In this document: positions 22,071 through 28,417 of the stretch, piece by piece
Layout: the number at the start of each line of letters is the position of its first letter
Numbering within the stretch: position 1 is the first letter of the stretch
IMG/VR virus record: IMGVR_UViG_3300042463_000838
Coordinates: 1 to 34,327 of that record
Origin: a virus
Direction: 5' to 3' (one strand)
DNA: 34,327 nt
Translations under genes and position numbers: made by a program
Notes under the pieces: model-generated
What the model was told of the DNA's origin: nothing
Databases searched by the model: none
What the model saw: only the letters and a program-made list of their open reading frames with translations

Positions 22071-22113
22071 GTCAATCATTATTTTTCGGATTGACCGAAT
22101 TAATTTAGTTGAC
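22071..22113. promoter_or_regulatory. Divergent control region with operator candidate
   Basis: GTCAATC (22071-22077) and GATTGAC (22089-22095) form a perfect inverted repeat with an 11-base AT-rich centre, and a third related half-site GTTGAC lies at 22108-22113. A -35-like TTGACA (22109-22114) faces right and TTGACG (22075-22070) faces left; no convincing -10 is seen. It sits between the first leftward gene and the Cro-like gene, so it is the likely early switch operator. Confidence 0.5.
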
Positions 22114-22144
22114 AGGCGACGCGCGCTTTGAAATGGTCGCTGCC

Positions 22145-22426
22145 ATGAAACACGCATTGCACACATACCGCAAGGCCAATAATCTGACATTGGCCGATCT
22201 TTCCGCCGCAACCGGGTTGAGCAAATCGACCTTGTGCGAAATCGAAAAAGGCCGTCACTTTGCGGGCCGTCGCGCAATCATTGCGATATGCGCCGCAACT
22301 GGCCTTTCGCCGAATGAGTTCCTCGCCGCGCCGGTAAACTCTCCCACATCCGGCGCTGCCTCCCCCTCGGTTGCTGTCTCTCCCGATAGTGCCGAGGGGG
22401 CTTTTTTTCAACAAGGTGACGCATGA
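22145..22426 (+). CDS. Cro/XRE-type regulator
   Basis: 93 residues from the ATG at 22145 (the TTG at 22109 and ATG at 22133 are alternatives; none has a good ribosome site, so the message could be leaderless). LHTYRKANNLTLADLSAATGLSKSTLCEIEKGRHFAGRRAIIAICAATGL is a complete XRE helix-turn-helix domain. A Ser/Pro/Ala-rich tail follows, overlapping a terminator hairpin. As the first rightward early gene it is likely a Cro-like repressor acting at the operator region just upstream. Confidence 0.8.
   Translation: MKHALHTYRKANNLTLADLSAATGLSKSTLCEIEKGRHFAGRRAIIAICAATGLSPNEFLAAPVNSPTSGAASPSVAVSPDSAEGAFFQQGDA
22362..22408 (+). terminator. Intrinsic terminator inside the 3' end of the regulator gene
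   Basis: CCCCCTCGG (22362-22370) pairs with CCGAGGGGG (22392-22400) over a 21-base loop, and CTTTTTTT follows. It lies within the last codons of the Cro-like gene, before all other rightward early genes. It may act as an attenuator or an antitermination control point. Confidence 0.75.
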
Positions 22427-22635
22427 CTGCGCCCTCAAACGCTGAAATCCTTGACTACATCGATTGCGGGTTTGACACGCTGGACATCGCCCGCATGTGT
22501 GGCGTTCCCGAGCATGTCATTTACAACCGCCTTGCCAGGCTGACAAATGGCCATGACGCCCCAGCGTATCGTGCAAGCGCAAAAACCGTTCGGCGCGAAA
22601 ACAGGAACGCGCGGAAAGTGATGGAGGAAGCGTGA
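22423..22635 (+). CDS. Small helix-turn-helix protein
   Basis: 70 residues, ATGA overlap with the regulator and AAGGTG upstream. NAEILDYIDCGFDTLDIARMCGVPEHVIYNRLARL is a compact helix-turn-helix of the Trp-repressor/homeodomain-like type, followed by a basic tail (KTVRRENRNARKVMEEA). It could bind DNA as an accessory early regulator or play a part in replication control. Confidence 0.65.
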   Translation: MTAPSNAEILDYIDCGFDTLDIARMCGVPEHVIYNRLARLTNGHDAPAYRASAKTVRRENRNARKVMEEA

Positions 22636-22853
22636 TGGCTGATCGGTTTACTATCATTGAGGCTTACGACAAGCACCATAATTTGCCTGCGCTTGTGGTT
22701 CGCCATGAAAGCGAAATCAAGATTGTCTGGCCAAGCTACGACCGATTTTGGAAGGCGGGCATGGCAATTGGCGCGGGGTGCTGTGTTGGAGTCTCGGTGG
22801 TCTTGGGCGGTGCCGCGCTAGTTCAGCAGTTCATTCGCGCGGTTCTGCCATGA
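22635..22853 (+). CDS. Single-span membrane protein
   Basis: 72 residues, TGATG start. A polar N-terminal half (ADRFTIIEAYDKHHNLPALVV) precedes one span at about 43-66 (GMAIGAGCCVGVSVVLGGAAL). It probably sits in the inner membrane with the N-terminus in the cytoplasm. Function unknown. Confidence 0.6.
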   Translation: MADRFTIIEAYDKHHNLPALVVRHESEIKIVWPSYDRFWKAGMAIGAGCCVGVSVVLGGAALVQQFIRAVLP

Positions 22854-23068
22854 CTCTCCGATTCAAAGGCGTGATGGGTGAGCCCGATGCGGTGCGCGGT
22901 GTATGGCTCAACGGCAAAGTTTGCGAATATTCGGGATATGGCGAGCAGACGCTGACCAAGTTGCGCGCTGGCAATGACGTTTGCCGAGCCGATGGCAATG
23001 AGGCGGTTGTTATCCCCTACCGCATCCGCATTTACATCAAGCCGAACCAGCCAAAGCGGGGGGAGTGA
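22850..23068 (+). CDS. Hypothetical small protein
   Basis: 72 residues, ATGA overlap on the left and TGATG on the right, so it is coupled between its neighbours. It is beta-rich (TLRFKGVMGEPDAVRGVWLNGKVCEYSG, EAVVIPYRIRIYIKPNQPKRGE). No family was recognised. Confidence 0.6.
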   Translation: MTLRFKGVMGEPDAVRGVWLNGKVCEYSGYGEQTLTKLRAGNDVCRADGNEAVVIPYRIRIYIKPNQPKRGE

Positions 23069-23829
23069 TGGAAAAGCTTCGGCTTCTTTCTCTTTTTGCG
23101 GGCATTGGCGGCTTCGAACTTGGTTTGGAGCGTTCGGGTGCATTTGAAACCGTTGCCCAATGCGAGATTGACCCATTCTGCCGCCGCGTGCTGGCGAAAC
23201 ACTGGCCCCAGGTGAAGCGCTATGAAGATGTCCGCGAGCTTACAGCAGCAAGACTTACTGCCGATGGAATTGCCGTTGACGCCATCTGTGGCGGCTTCCC
23301 ATGCCAAGACCTTTCCGTTGCTGGAAAGCGCGCTGGAATTGAAGGCGCGCGCAGCGGACTATGGTCAGAGTTCGCCCGCCTTATTGGCGAGATTCGACCG
23401 CGCGTCGTATTCGTGGAGAACGTCACAGGGCTGCTTAGTGGCCCAAGTGAACAGCCAGGCGGATGGTTTGGCCGCGTTTTCGGAGACTTGGCCTCGATCG
23501 GGTATGATGCGGAATGGCATTGCATACCGGCTGGGAACATCGGCGCGCCCCACGAGCGAGACCGTTCGTGGATTATTGCCTACACTTACCAAGCGCGACT
23601 TCAAAAGCGACCGATCTTCGCCAGAATGGCGGGAATGGAAACTGGCGCAGCCTGGCGGCAAGACGCTTCCGTTTGTTCTGGGTGGCCTGCTGAACCCAAC
23701 GTTCTGCGAGTGGCTGATGGGGTTCCCAATCGGGTGGACCGAATTGGAGCACTCGGAAACGCCGTAGTTCCTCAAATCCCCGAACTGCTTGGCCGCGCCT
23801 ATGCTCAGGCAATGGGGATGCGCCCATGA
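23068..23829 (+). CDS. dcm: C5-cytosine DNA methyltransferase
   Basis: 253 residues, with a GGGGGGAG site before the TGATG start. The motifs are in order: LLSLFAGIGGFELG (SAM binding, 6-19), GGFPCQDLS with catalytic C79, VFVENV (E117), GAPHERDRSW (motif VIII) and GNAVVPQI (motif X, 230-237). It is shorter than host enzymes because the target recognition region (about 172-212) is small. It methylates cytosine in DNA, most likely protecting the phage from host restriction. The same DNA also carries a long gene-like frame from 23228. Confidence 0.9.
   Translation: MEKLRLLSLFAGIGGFELGLERSGAFETVAQCEIDPFCRRVLAKHWPQVKRYEDVRELTAARLTADGIAVDAICGGFPCQDLSVAGKRAGIEGARSGLWSEFARLIGEIRPRVVFVENVTGLLSGPSEQPGGWFGRVFGDLASIGYDAEWHCIPAGNIGAPHERDRSWIIAYTYQARLQKRPIFARMAGMETGAAWRQDASVCSGWPAEPNVLRVADGVPNRVDRIGALGNAVVPQIPELLGRAYAQAMGMRP
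23228..23767 (+). CDS. Nested gene-like frame inside dcm
   Basis: 179 residues in the +1 frame relative to dcm, starting ATG at 23228 (or 23222). It reads MSASLQQQDLLPME, ASHAKTFPLLESALELKARA, YGQSSPALLARFDRASYSW, GLAAFSETWPRSGMMRNGIA, GLLNPTFCEWLMGFPIGW, ending TELEHSETP. These blocks look like a phage protein type that I recall as separate hypothetical proteins found near dcm genes. The same bases give LASIGYDAEWHCIPAG and VADGVPNRVDR in dcm, so both frames look selected. No strong ribosome site precedes it. It may be an overprinted gene, or homologues may be misframed dcm genes. Confidence 0.45.
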   Translation: MSASLQQQDLLPMELPLTPSVAASHAKTFPLLESALELKARAADYGQSSPALLARFDRASYSWRTSQGCLVAQVNSQADGLAAFSETWPRSGMMRNGIAYRLGTSARPTSETVRGLLPTLTKRDFKSDRSSPEWREWKLAQPGGKTLPFVLGGLLNPTFCEWLMGFPIGWTELEHSETP

Positions 23830-24179
23830 TGCGCCTAGAGGTGACGCTTCCTCTCCCGCCATCTGCCAACGCATGCTTTCGGAATGCGCCCGGCATTGGC
23901 CGCGTGAAGACCGAGGCTTACCGCGCATGGGCAAAGGGCGCGATGCCCGAATGCTTGCGCGTGCGTCGTGGCGTGGTCGGCAAAGGCTACCGGCTGCATC
24001 TGGTCTTGCCCGCCAACATGCGCGGCGACCTCGATAACCGCATCAAGCCCACGCAAGACCTCTTGGTCAAGGGTGGCGTGCTGCCTGATGACCGCCACGC
24101 GGCTTCTATCATGGCAGAGCGCGGCACTCACACAGAACCCTTTGTCATTTGCATTATCGAATGGAGTGAATCCCCATGA
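23826..24179 (+). CDS. rusA: RusA-type Holliday junction resolvase
   Basis: 117 residues, ATGA overlap with dcm; an ATG one codon later is equally possible. LEVTLPLPPSANACFRN is the family N-terminus and NMRGDLDNRIKPTQDLLVKGGVLPDD carries the acidic residues D68, D70, D78, D88 and D89 and the conserved Lys, as in RusA. The enzyme cuts four-way junctions formed during recombination and replication and prepares DNA for packaging. It complements the annealing protein and NinB of the leftward operon. Confidence 0.9.
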   Translation: MMRLEVTLPLPPSANACFRNAPGIGRVKTEAYRAWAKGAMPECLRVRRGVVGKGYRLHLVLPANMRGDLDNRIKPTQDLLVKGGVLPDDRHAASIMAERGTHTEPFVICIIEWSESP

Positions 24180-24835
24180 TCCCTGTAGCAGAGCCGCGCA
24201 CGGCAGAGGAAGTCATCGCGAATGCGAAGGCTGCCCGCGCTCGCCTGAATGGTAAACCGGACATGACGCCTGTTGTGTTGCCGGAGATAGCCCTTGCAGC
24301 CAAGAGGCGCAGAGAACAGGAGGCGCGAGAGGAAGAAGCTAGGCGACAAGCTGAACTAAAGGCCGCTCGCGAAGAGCGTGAGCGTCTTCAGCGCGAGGCT
24401 GACAAAGAAGCGCTCCGTCGTGGCATGGAAGAAAGTTTGGCAAAGACGCGGGAGGGGGCCGACATTGAGGCCCTTGGTTTGCAGGAGGCCCGCGAGGCGA
24501 GGCTTTTTCGCATTAGTCCGAGGCGATACCTGGAGCAGCTTTGCCGGGAACAGGGATTCACTGTTTGGGCCATTATTGGGCTCAGCAAGCGGGCCAATAT
24601 TGTCCGCGCCCGGCACGCGATGATTTTGAGTGTTGCGCGCAAGTTTCCTAATTTGTCTCTTGGTCAGCTTGGGATGCTTTTTGAGCGGGACCATACCACG
24701 ATCATCCACGCCTTGAGAAGGGCGAAGCAGGCCGAGGCAATAGCGGCTTCTCGCGAGCCTTGTGAAGCCGTCATCGACTTTAATGAAATGCGCGCGGTTG
24801 CAGCTGACCATCGCTCTTTTGGGGGGCTGCCATGA
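24176..24835 (+). CDS. DnaA domain-IV (HTH) protein
   Basis: 219 residues, ATGA overlap on both sides. Residues about 40-95 are a charged Arg/Glu/Ala coiled coil. Residues about 117-186 resemble DnaA domain IV: VRARHAMILSVARKFPNLSLGQLGMLFERDHTTIIHALRR, including the DHTT (172-175) signature that reads the DnaA box. The AAA+ and oligomerisation domains of DnaA are absent. It may recruit host replication factors to the phage origin or compete with host DnaA. No cluster of DnaA boxes was found in the window. Confidence 0.8.
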   Translation: MIPVAEPRTAEEVIANAKAARARLNGKPDMTPVVLPEIALAAKRRREQEAREEEARRQAELKAAREERERLQREADKEALRRGMEESLAKTREGADIEALGLQEAREARLFRISPRRYLEQLCREQGFTVWAIIGLSKRANIVRARHAMILSVARKFPNLSLGQLGMLFERDHTTIIHALRRAKQAEAIAASREPCEAVIDFNEMRAVAADHRSFGGLP

Positions 24836-25425
24836 GGCAGGGCGCATCACGACATGCGCTGTCTGAGCGCGGCAACGACCTTTACGAGACGCCTGAAATT
24901 TGCACGCTTGCGGCCATCCGTGAAGGCGTGTTGTCGGGTATCAAAACGGCATGGGAGCCAAGTGCCGGGCGCGGCGCGATGTCTCGCGTTCTTCGCGCGC
25001 ATGGCATTGCGGTGATCGCTCATGATCTGGCGCACTATGAGGGCGCTGATTCCGATATTGTTCCAGGGCGGGATTTCCTCCTAGAGTTCAACCCGCCTGA
25101 GGGCGTGGACGCGATTGTTACAAATCCGCCCTTCAAGGTGGCTGATGATTTCATTCGTCACGGCTTGGGGCTTAGATTCCGCGTTATCGTTCTGCTTCGC
25201 GCGATGGCAATCGAAGGGGCTTGCAGGGCCGATTTGATTGACCGCCATTTGCGGCGGTTCTGGATTGGCATTGACCGTCCACCCGCGATGCATCGCGAAG
25301 GCTGGGAAGGGAACAAGCTTTCGAACAGCGGAGCACCTTTTGCGTGGTTTGATTTCCACCCGAAACCCCGGCCTGATGATGAGCCGATAGAGCTTCGCCG
25401 GTTCTGGTGGAGGGCGCGGCCATGA
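24832..25425 (+). CDS. N6-adenine-type DNA methyltransferase
   Basis: 197 residues, ATGA overlap. NDLYETPEICTLAAI, WEPSAGRGAMSRVLRAHG (SAM-binding motif I, 41-58) and VDAIVTNPPFKVADDFI (motif IV NPPF, 98-101) show a class I SAM-dependent methyltransferase of the adenine-amino type. IDRPPAMHREGWEGNKL near 150 fits the family. It most likely modifies phage DNA against restriction. No matching restriction enzyme is nearby. Confidence 0.8.
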   Translation: MRQGASRHALSERGNDLYETPEICTLAAIREGVLSGIKTAWEPSAGRGAMSRVLRAHGIAVIAHDLAHYEGADSDIVPGRDFLLEFNPPEGVDAIVTNPPFKVADDFIRHGLGLRFRVIVLLRAMAIEGACRADLIDRHLRRFWIGIDRPPAMHREGWEGNKLSNSGAPFAWFDFHPKPRPDDEPIELRRFWWRARP

Positions 25426-26258
25426 GCGCCCCGTGGATGCCCCTTTATGTCGCTGATTACATCGCAGACACGGCGCATCTGTCTGCCGCTGAGCATGGCG
25501 CTTACCTGCTTCTCATCATGCACTATTGGCGCGTCGGAAAGCTGCCAACCGACGAGCGGCAATTGCAGCGCATCGCCCGCATGAGCGCGCGCGAGTGGGC
25601 TAATTCTCGCGACACGATTGCGGCCTTCTTTGATGCCGACTGGACGCACAACCGCATCGAAAGCGAGCTTGCCAAGTCCAATTCGAAGTCAACCGCCAGA
25701 GCCGAAGCAGGTTCGCGTGGTGGGCATGCTAAAGCATTGAAAAATAACGAAGCGGGCTTGGCAAATGCTACAATTTTGCCAGAGCAAAAAGATGCGGTTG
25801 CTCTAGCATCTTCTTCATTATCACAATCAAACACATCTTCACTTCGTTCAGATGTGGAGCGCAAGGCGCGAAAATCCCCCCCAGATTGCAGCGAAAGCCT
25901 GATTGTTCTCGGTTGCCCGGAAAGCCTTGTTTCTGACTGGAAAGCCGTTCGCAAAGCCAAGAATGCCGGCCCGATATCGCAGCCGGTTGTTGACCGATTG
26001 AAGCGGGAAGCTGTGAAAGCAGGAATTTCGGTTGTGCGGGCTGTCACGATTTGCGTTGAGCGGGGCTGGCAGGGGTTTGACGCTGACTGGATTGCGAAGC
26101 CGGGCGCTCGCGCTGGCCCATCGCACGATCCGCCGCGCCGTGGCTCAGCAGGCATGTTTGACGCATTGCAGGAAATCCGAAGGGAAATGGAAGATGGTGC
26201 GAGGCCCAACGATTTTGGACAGTTTGGAAGCCCTGTTCTCCGCATTTCCAGCGGGTGA
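25422..26258 (+). CDS. DUF1376 (YdaU-like) replication protein
   Basis: 278 residues, ATGA overlap. Residues 5-75 are a DUF1376 domain: PWMPLYVADYIADTAHLSAAEHGAYLLLI, RVGKLPTDERQLQRIARMS. A Ser/Ala-rich linker is followed by CPESLVSDWKAVRKAKNAGPIS and a helical region containing WQGFDADWI, which resemble the C-terminal part of phage replication initiators. It probably helps assemble the replication complex with the DnaA-like protein. The linker is AT-rich compared with both domains. Confidence 0.8.
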   Translation: MSAPWMPLYVADYIADTAHLSAAEHGAYLLLIMHYWRVGKLPTDERQLQRIARMSAREWANSRDTIAAFFDADWTHNRIESELAKSNSKSTARAEAGSRGGHAKALKNNEAGLANATILPEQKDAVALASSSLSQSNTSSLRSDVERKARKSPPDCSESLIVLGCPESLVSDWKAVRKAKNAGPISQPVVDRLKREAVKAGISVVRAVTICVERGWQGFDADWIAKPGARAGPSHDPPRRGSAGMFDALQEIRREMEDGARPNDFGQFGSPVLRISSG

Positions 26259-26718
26259 GCGTGGCGAAATGAAGATGGCCATTCGGGCCTATCTGATGGC
26301 CTTGGAAGGCATCGAAAGCGAGTTTGTGGCTCAGGCCGTCAAGCGGTTCATCCAAGGCAATGTTGATCGCCCCAGGTATGGGTTTTTGCCATCGACAGAT
26401 GAGCTTGCCAGAGAGGCGCGCCGGCTGAGCGATGATGAGCGGCGTAGGCGGACCTATGCACTGCCGCCGCCCCCGAAGGAACAGCCGATTGTGTCGGCAG
26501 AGGAGCGCGCCAAGGTATCCGCCTTGATGGATATGCTTGCCGAGAGGATGGCACAGAAATTCTCAAAGGCGGGGCGCTACACGCTGCCATCGGCTTCTGG
26601 CCTGACGCCTGACGAAGAACTGGACCTAGCCTTGAAGCGGCTAGCCGACACTGCCCCATCTGCCGAGGCCTTGGCCCGGCTTGGACTGCAACTCAACAAC
26701 GAAAGGAATCCAGCATGA
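26194..26718 (+). CDS. Helical protein, possible helicase-loader-like
   Basis: 174 residues from the ATG at 26194, overlapping DUF1376 by 65 bases; the longer open frame to 26032 is a shadow. LDSLEALFSAFPAGERGEMKMAIRAYL, IESEFVAQAVKRFIQGNVDRPRYGFLPSTDELAREARR resembles the helical N-terminal fold of phage helicase loaders of the G39P type. Position after an initiator gene fits. The rest is helical with a Pro-rich linker. The role is an inference with limited support. Confidence 0.55.
   Translation: MVRGPTILDSLEALFSAFPAGERGEMKMAIRAYLMALEGIESEFVAQAVKRFIQGNVDRPRYGFLPSTDELAREARRLSDDERRRRTYALPPPPKEQPIVSAEERAKVSALMDMLAERMAQKFSKAGRYTLPSASGLTPDEELDLALKRLADTAPSAEALARLGLQLNNERNPA
26691..26718 (+). repeat. 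Rightward gene-border repeat, copy 1
   Basis: ACTCAACAACGAAAGGAATC then CAGCATGA; 26 of 28 bases match copy 2. It encodes LNNERNPA at the gene end and gives an AAAGGAA ribosome site to the next ATG. Confidence 0.85.
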
Positions 26719-27146
26719 AAAATCCTCACTCAGTAATCGCTCTCAACAACGATGGTTCACAAGCAATGTCGGAATCTGACTTTATAGAAAGTGTTATTGC
26801 TCGCTTTGTGTCGATGGTTCATGCGGATGCGCCAAAAGAGTTTTCCGATACACTTGGAACAAAGCCTATGCTTTGCGAGTGGAAAAAAAGGGATGTTGGA
26901 ATTAAAGACCGTGTGAACGCAATTTGGTCAGCGACACTGTGCGCTGTGATTGCTCAAACGGCGGTTCCAGAGGATGAAGAATCGGCAATGTATATTCAAA
27001 AAGTTATCAACGTGTGGGGGCCGATATTCGCAAAAGCATATGTCGAAATGGGTTACAATCTTGATGAGGAATGTGAACCAATTTCGGTAGCAATGCGCGC
27101 ACTGTTTGGCCCGTCGATGAAATCTTCAATTAAGCTTTCAAGCTGA
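26715..27146 (+). CDS. Hypothetical protein
   Basis: 143 residues, started from the AAAGGAA site in the border repeat with ATGA overlap. It is helical, with FIESVIARFVSMVHADAPKEF, RVNAIWSATLCAVIAQTAVPEDEES and GPIFAKAYVEMGYNLDEEC. Codon use is more AT-rich than that of flanking genes, which suggests separate acquisition. No domain was recognised. Confidence 0.65.
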   Translation: MKNPHSVIALNNDGSQAMSESDFIESVIARFVSMVHADAPKEFSDTLGTKPMLCEWKKRDVGIKDRVNAIWSATLCAVIAQTAVPEDEESAMYIQKVINVWGPIFAKAYVEMGYNLDEECEPISVAMRALFGPSMKSSIKLSS

Positions 27147-27155
27147 GAGGCGACC

Positions 27156-27326
27156 ATGACCCGCAAGTTTTGCGACCTCACCGCCAAAGGCCGCAAATAC
27201 GAAAAAGACGGTCAGAAGAAAGATTGGGCCTCAATAGTTTCTGAGGAAATTTGTGAGCGCTACACAGGCCTTGAAGCTTCGGAAGATTTGAAGGCGAAAC
27301 TCAACAACGAAAGGAACGCAGCATGA
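27156..27326 (+). CDS. Small basic protein (56 aa)
   Basis: 56 residues with GAGAGG 5 bases before the ATG and an ATGA overlap with the XRE gene. It is charged (TRKFCDLTAKGRKYEKDGQK, KDWASIVSEEICERYTG) and ends LNNERNAA, encoded by border repeat copy 2. No family was recognised. The clear ribosome site and coupling make it a likely real gene. Confidence 0.65.
   Translation: MTRKFCDLTAKGRKYEKDGQKKDWASIVSEEICERYTGLEASEDLKAKLNNERNAA
27299..27326 (+). repeat. Rightward gene-border repeat, copy 2
   Basis: 26 of 28 bases match copy 1 (26691-26718). A shorter 14-base match (GGAATCCAGCATGA) recurs at 27770-27783 before the 25-aa gene. Confidence 0.85.
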
Positions 27327-27769
27327 GCAAATGGGAAGCCAGCATGTCAGGGGAGAAGTTCGGCGCGTTCATCCGGGCGCGGCGCGAGGCGAAGGAGATC
27401 GGCTTGCGTGAGATGGCAAAAATGATCGGCGTAAGCCCGACCTATGTTTCGAAGGTCGAGCGCAACGAGTTTCCGCCGCCCGCCGAGGACAAGGTTCGGC
27501 TGATTGCCAGGATGATCGGCTGCGACGTTGATGAGCTTCTGGCACGGGCGGGCAAGGTCGCCACTGATCTTTCGGACATCATTAAGCGCAACCCGGTCGA
27601 AGTCGCGGCGCTGTTGCGGACGATAAAGGGCCTGACGGCGGATGAACTCACGCAGCTGGTTCGCGAGGCGCAGAAGACGAAGGATCGGAAATATTGGGCC
27701 GTGCCGCGTGATGAAATGTGGCACACGTTCCTTGAGACGGGCGAAACCAAAGTTAACAACATTGAATGA
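27323..27769 (+). CDS. XRE-family transcriptional regulator
   Basis: 148 residues, ATGA start after AAAGGAA. FGAFIRARREAKEIGLREMAKMIGVSPTYVSKVERNEFPPPAEDKVRLIARMIG is a full XRE helix-turn-helix domain (about 10-68). A helical tail follows (LSDIIKRNPVEVAALLRTIKGLTADELTQLVREAQ), likely for dimerisation. It has no S24 cleavage domain, so it is not a LexA/CI-type self-cleaving repressor. Its place late in the rightward operon suggests a regulator of later genes or a lysogeny factor. Confidence 0.8.
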   Translation: MSKWEASMSGEKFGAFIRARREAKEIGLREMAKMIGVSPTYVSKVERNEFPPPAEDKVRLIARMIGCDVDELLARAGKVATDLSDIIKRNPVEVAALLRTIKGLTADELTQLVREAQKTKDRKYWAVPRDEMWHTFLETGETKVNNIE

Positions 27770-27779
27770 GGAATCCAGC

Positions 27780-27857
27780 ATGACCGGCATGGACGCTGAA
27801 GAAAGCGCTCGCGTTGAAATGGCGCATGAATGGTATCAAGCAAGGAAGCGCGCATGA
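27780..27857 (+). CDS. 25-aa acidic/basic mini-protein
   Basis: MTGMDAEESARVEMAHEWYQ then ARKRA. It has GAGG about 8 bases upstream in a border-type sequence, and its stop overlaps the next start (ATGA). It is probably one helix. It may be a true small protein or a coupling leader for the following gene. Confidence 0.45.
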   Translation: MTGMDAEESARVEMAHEWYQARKRA

Positions 27858-28417
27858 AAGCAGGTCGCAAGCCCCGTAAAGACGTTGACCGTTACCCATC
27901 TGGCGAGATCGTCAAAGAGCAGCAAGGCGAGCGGCCTGAACAGGTTCGCTCCGTTGTCGTCATGCAGCGCCAGAAGTTTCATGGCGCCGGCAACGACGAT
28001 GACGCAAAAGACCCATGGTATGGATTCCCTCTTGGCCGGATGCGCAAATGGGCCGTGAACGCTGCCTCGGACAGCGAGGGCCTATCTGATCTCCAATATC
28101 GGGCCATTATGGAATACATCACGGCTCGCCATCGCTATTGCTTGGTTTATGGCATTCCTAGCCCACATCCGAAGGCTTTGGAGATTGGCGGCGTGCGCGG
28201 GGCTTCCACGGCAGGGGGGCCGGGCGATGACGAGGTTATCGAGGCGAGGCGTCGTTATAACGGCGCGCGCTCGGCGATTCTCGAATATAGCGTAGAATGG
28301 ATGCGCCTGATTGATCGTTGCGCCATGGATGATGAATCGCTAGGCCGGAAAGACCTTGGTGGCATTCGATGCGGGGCGAATATCCTGGTGCGTCACTTTG
28401 GACTGACGAGGCTGTGA
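27854..28417 (+). CDS. Hypothetical phage protein upstream of packaging region
   Basis: 187 residues from the ATG at 27854 (ATGA). A basic, disordered start (MKAGRKPRKDVDRYPSGEI) is followed by VRSVVVMQRQKFHG, LSDLQYRAIMEYITARHRYC and ARRRYNGARSAILEYSVEWMRLIDRCAM. A similar layout is found in alphaproteobacterial phages before terminase genes; function unknown. A late-gene activator (Q-like) is possible by position only. Confidence 0.6.
   Translation: MKAGRKPRKDVDRYPSGEIVKEQQGERPEQVRSVVVMQRQKFHGAGNDDDAKDPWYGFPLGRMRKWAVNAASDSEGLSDLQYRAIMEYITARHRYCLVYGIPSPHPKALEIGGVRGASTAGGPGDDEVIEARRRYNGARSAILEYSVEWMRLIDRCAMDDESLGRKDLGGIRCGANILVRHFGLTRL

Noticed and set aside
22109-22144. TTG start for the Cro-like regulator
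   Set aside because: It overlaps the operator and -35-like sequence; the helix-turn-helix domain begins after the ATG at 22145.
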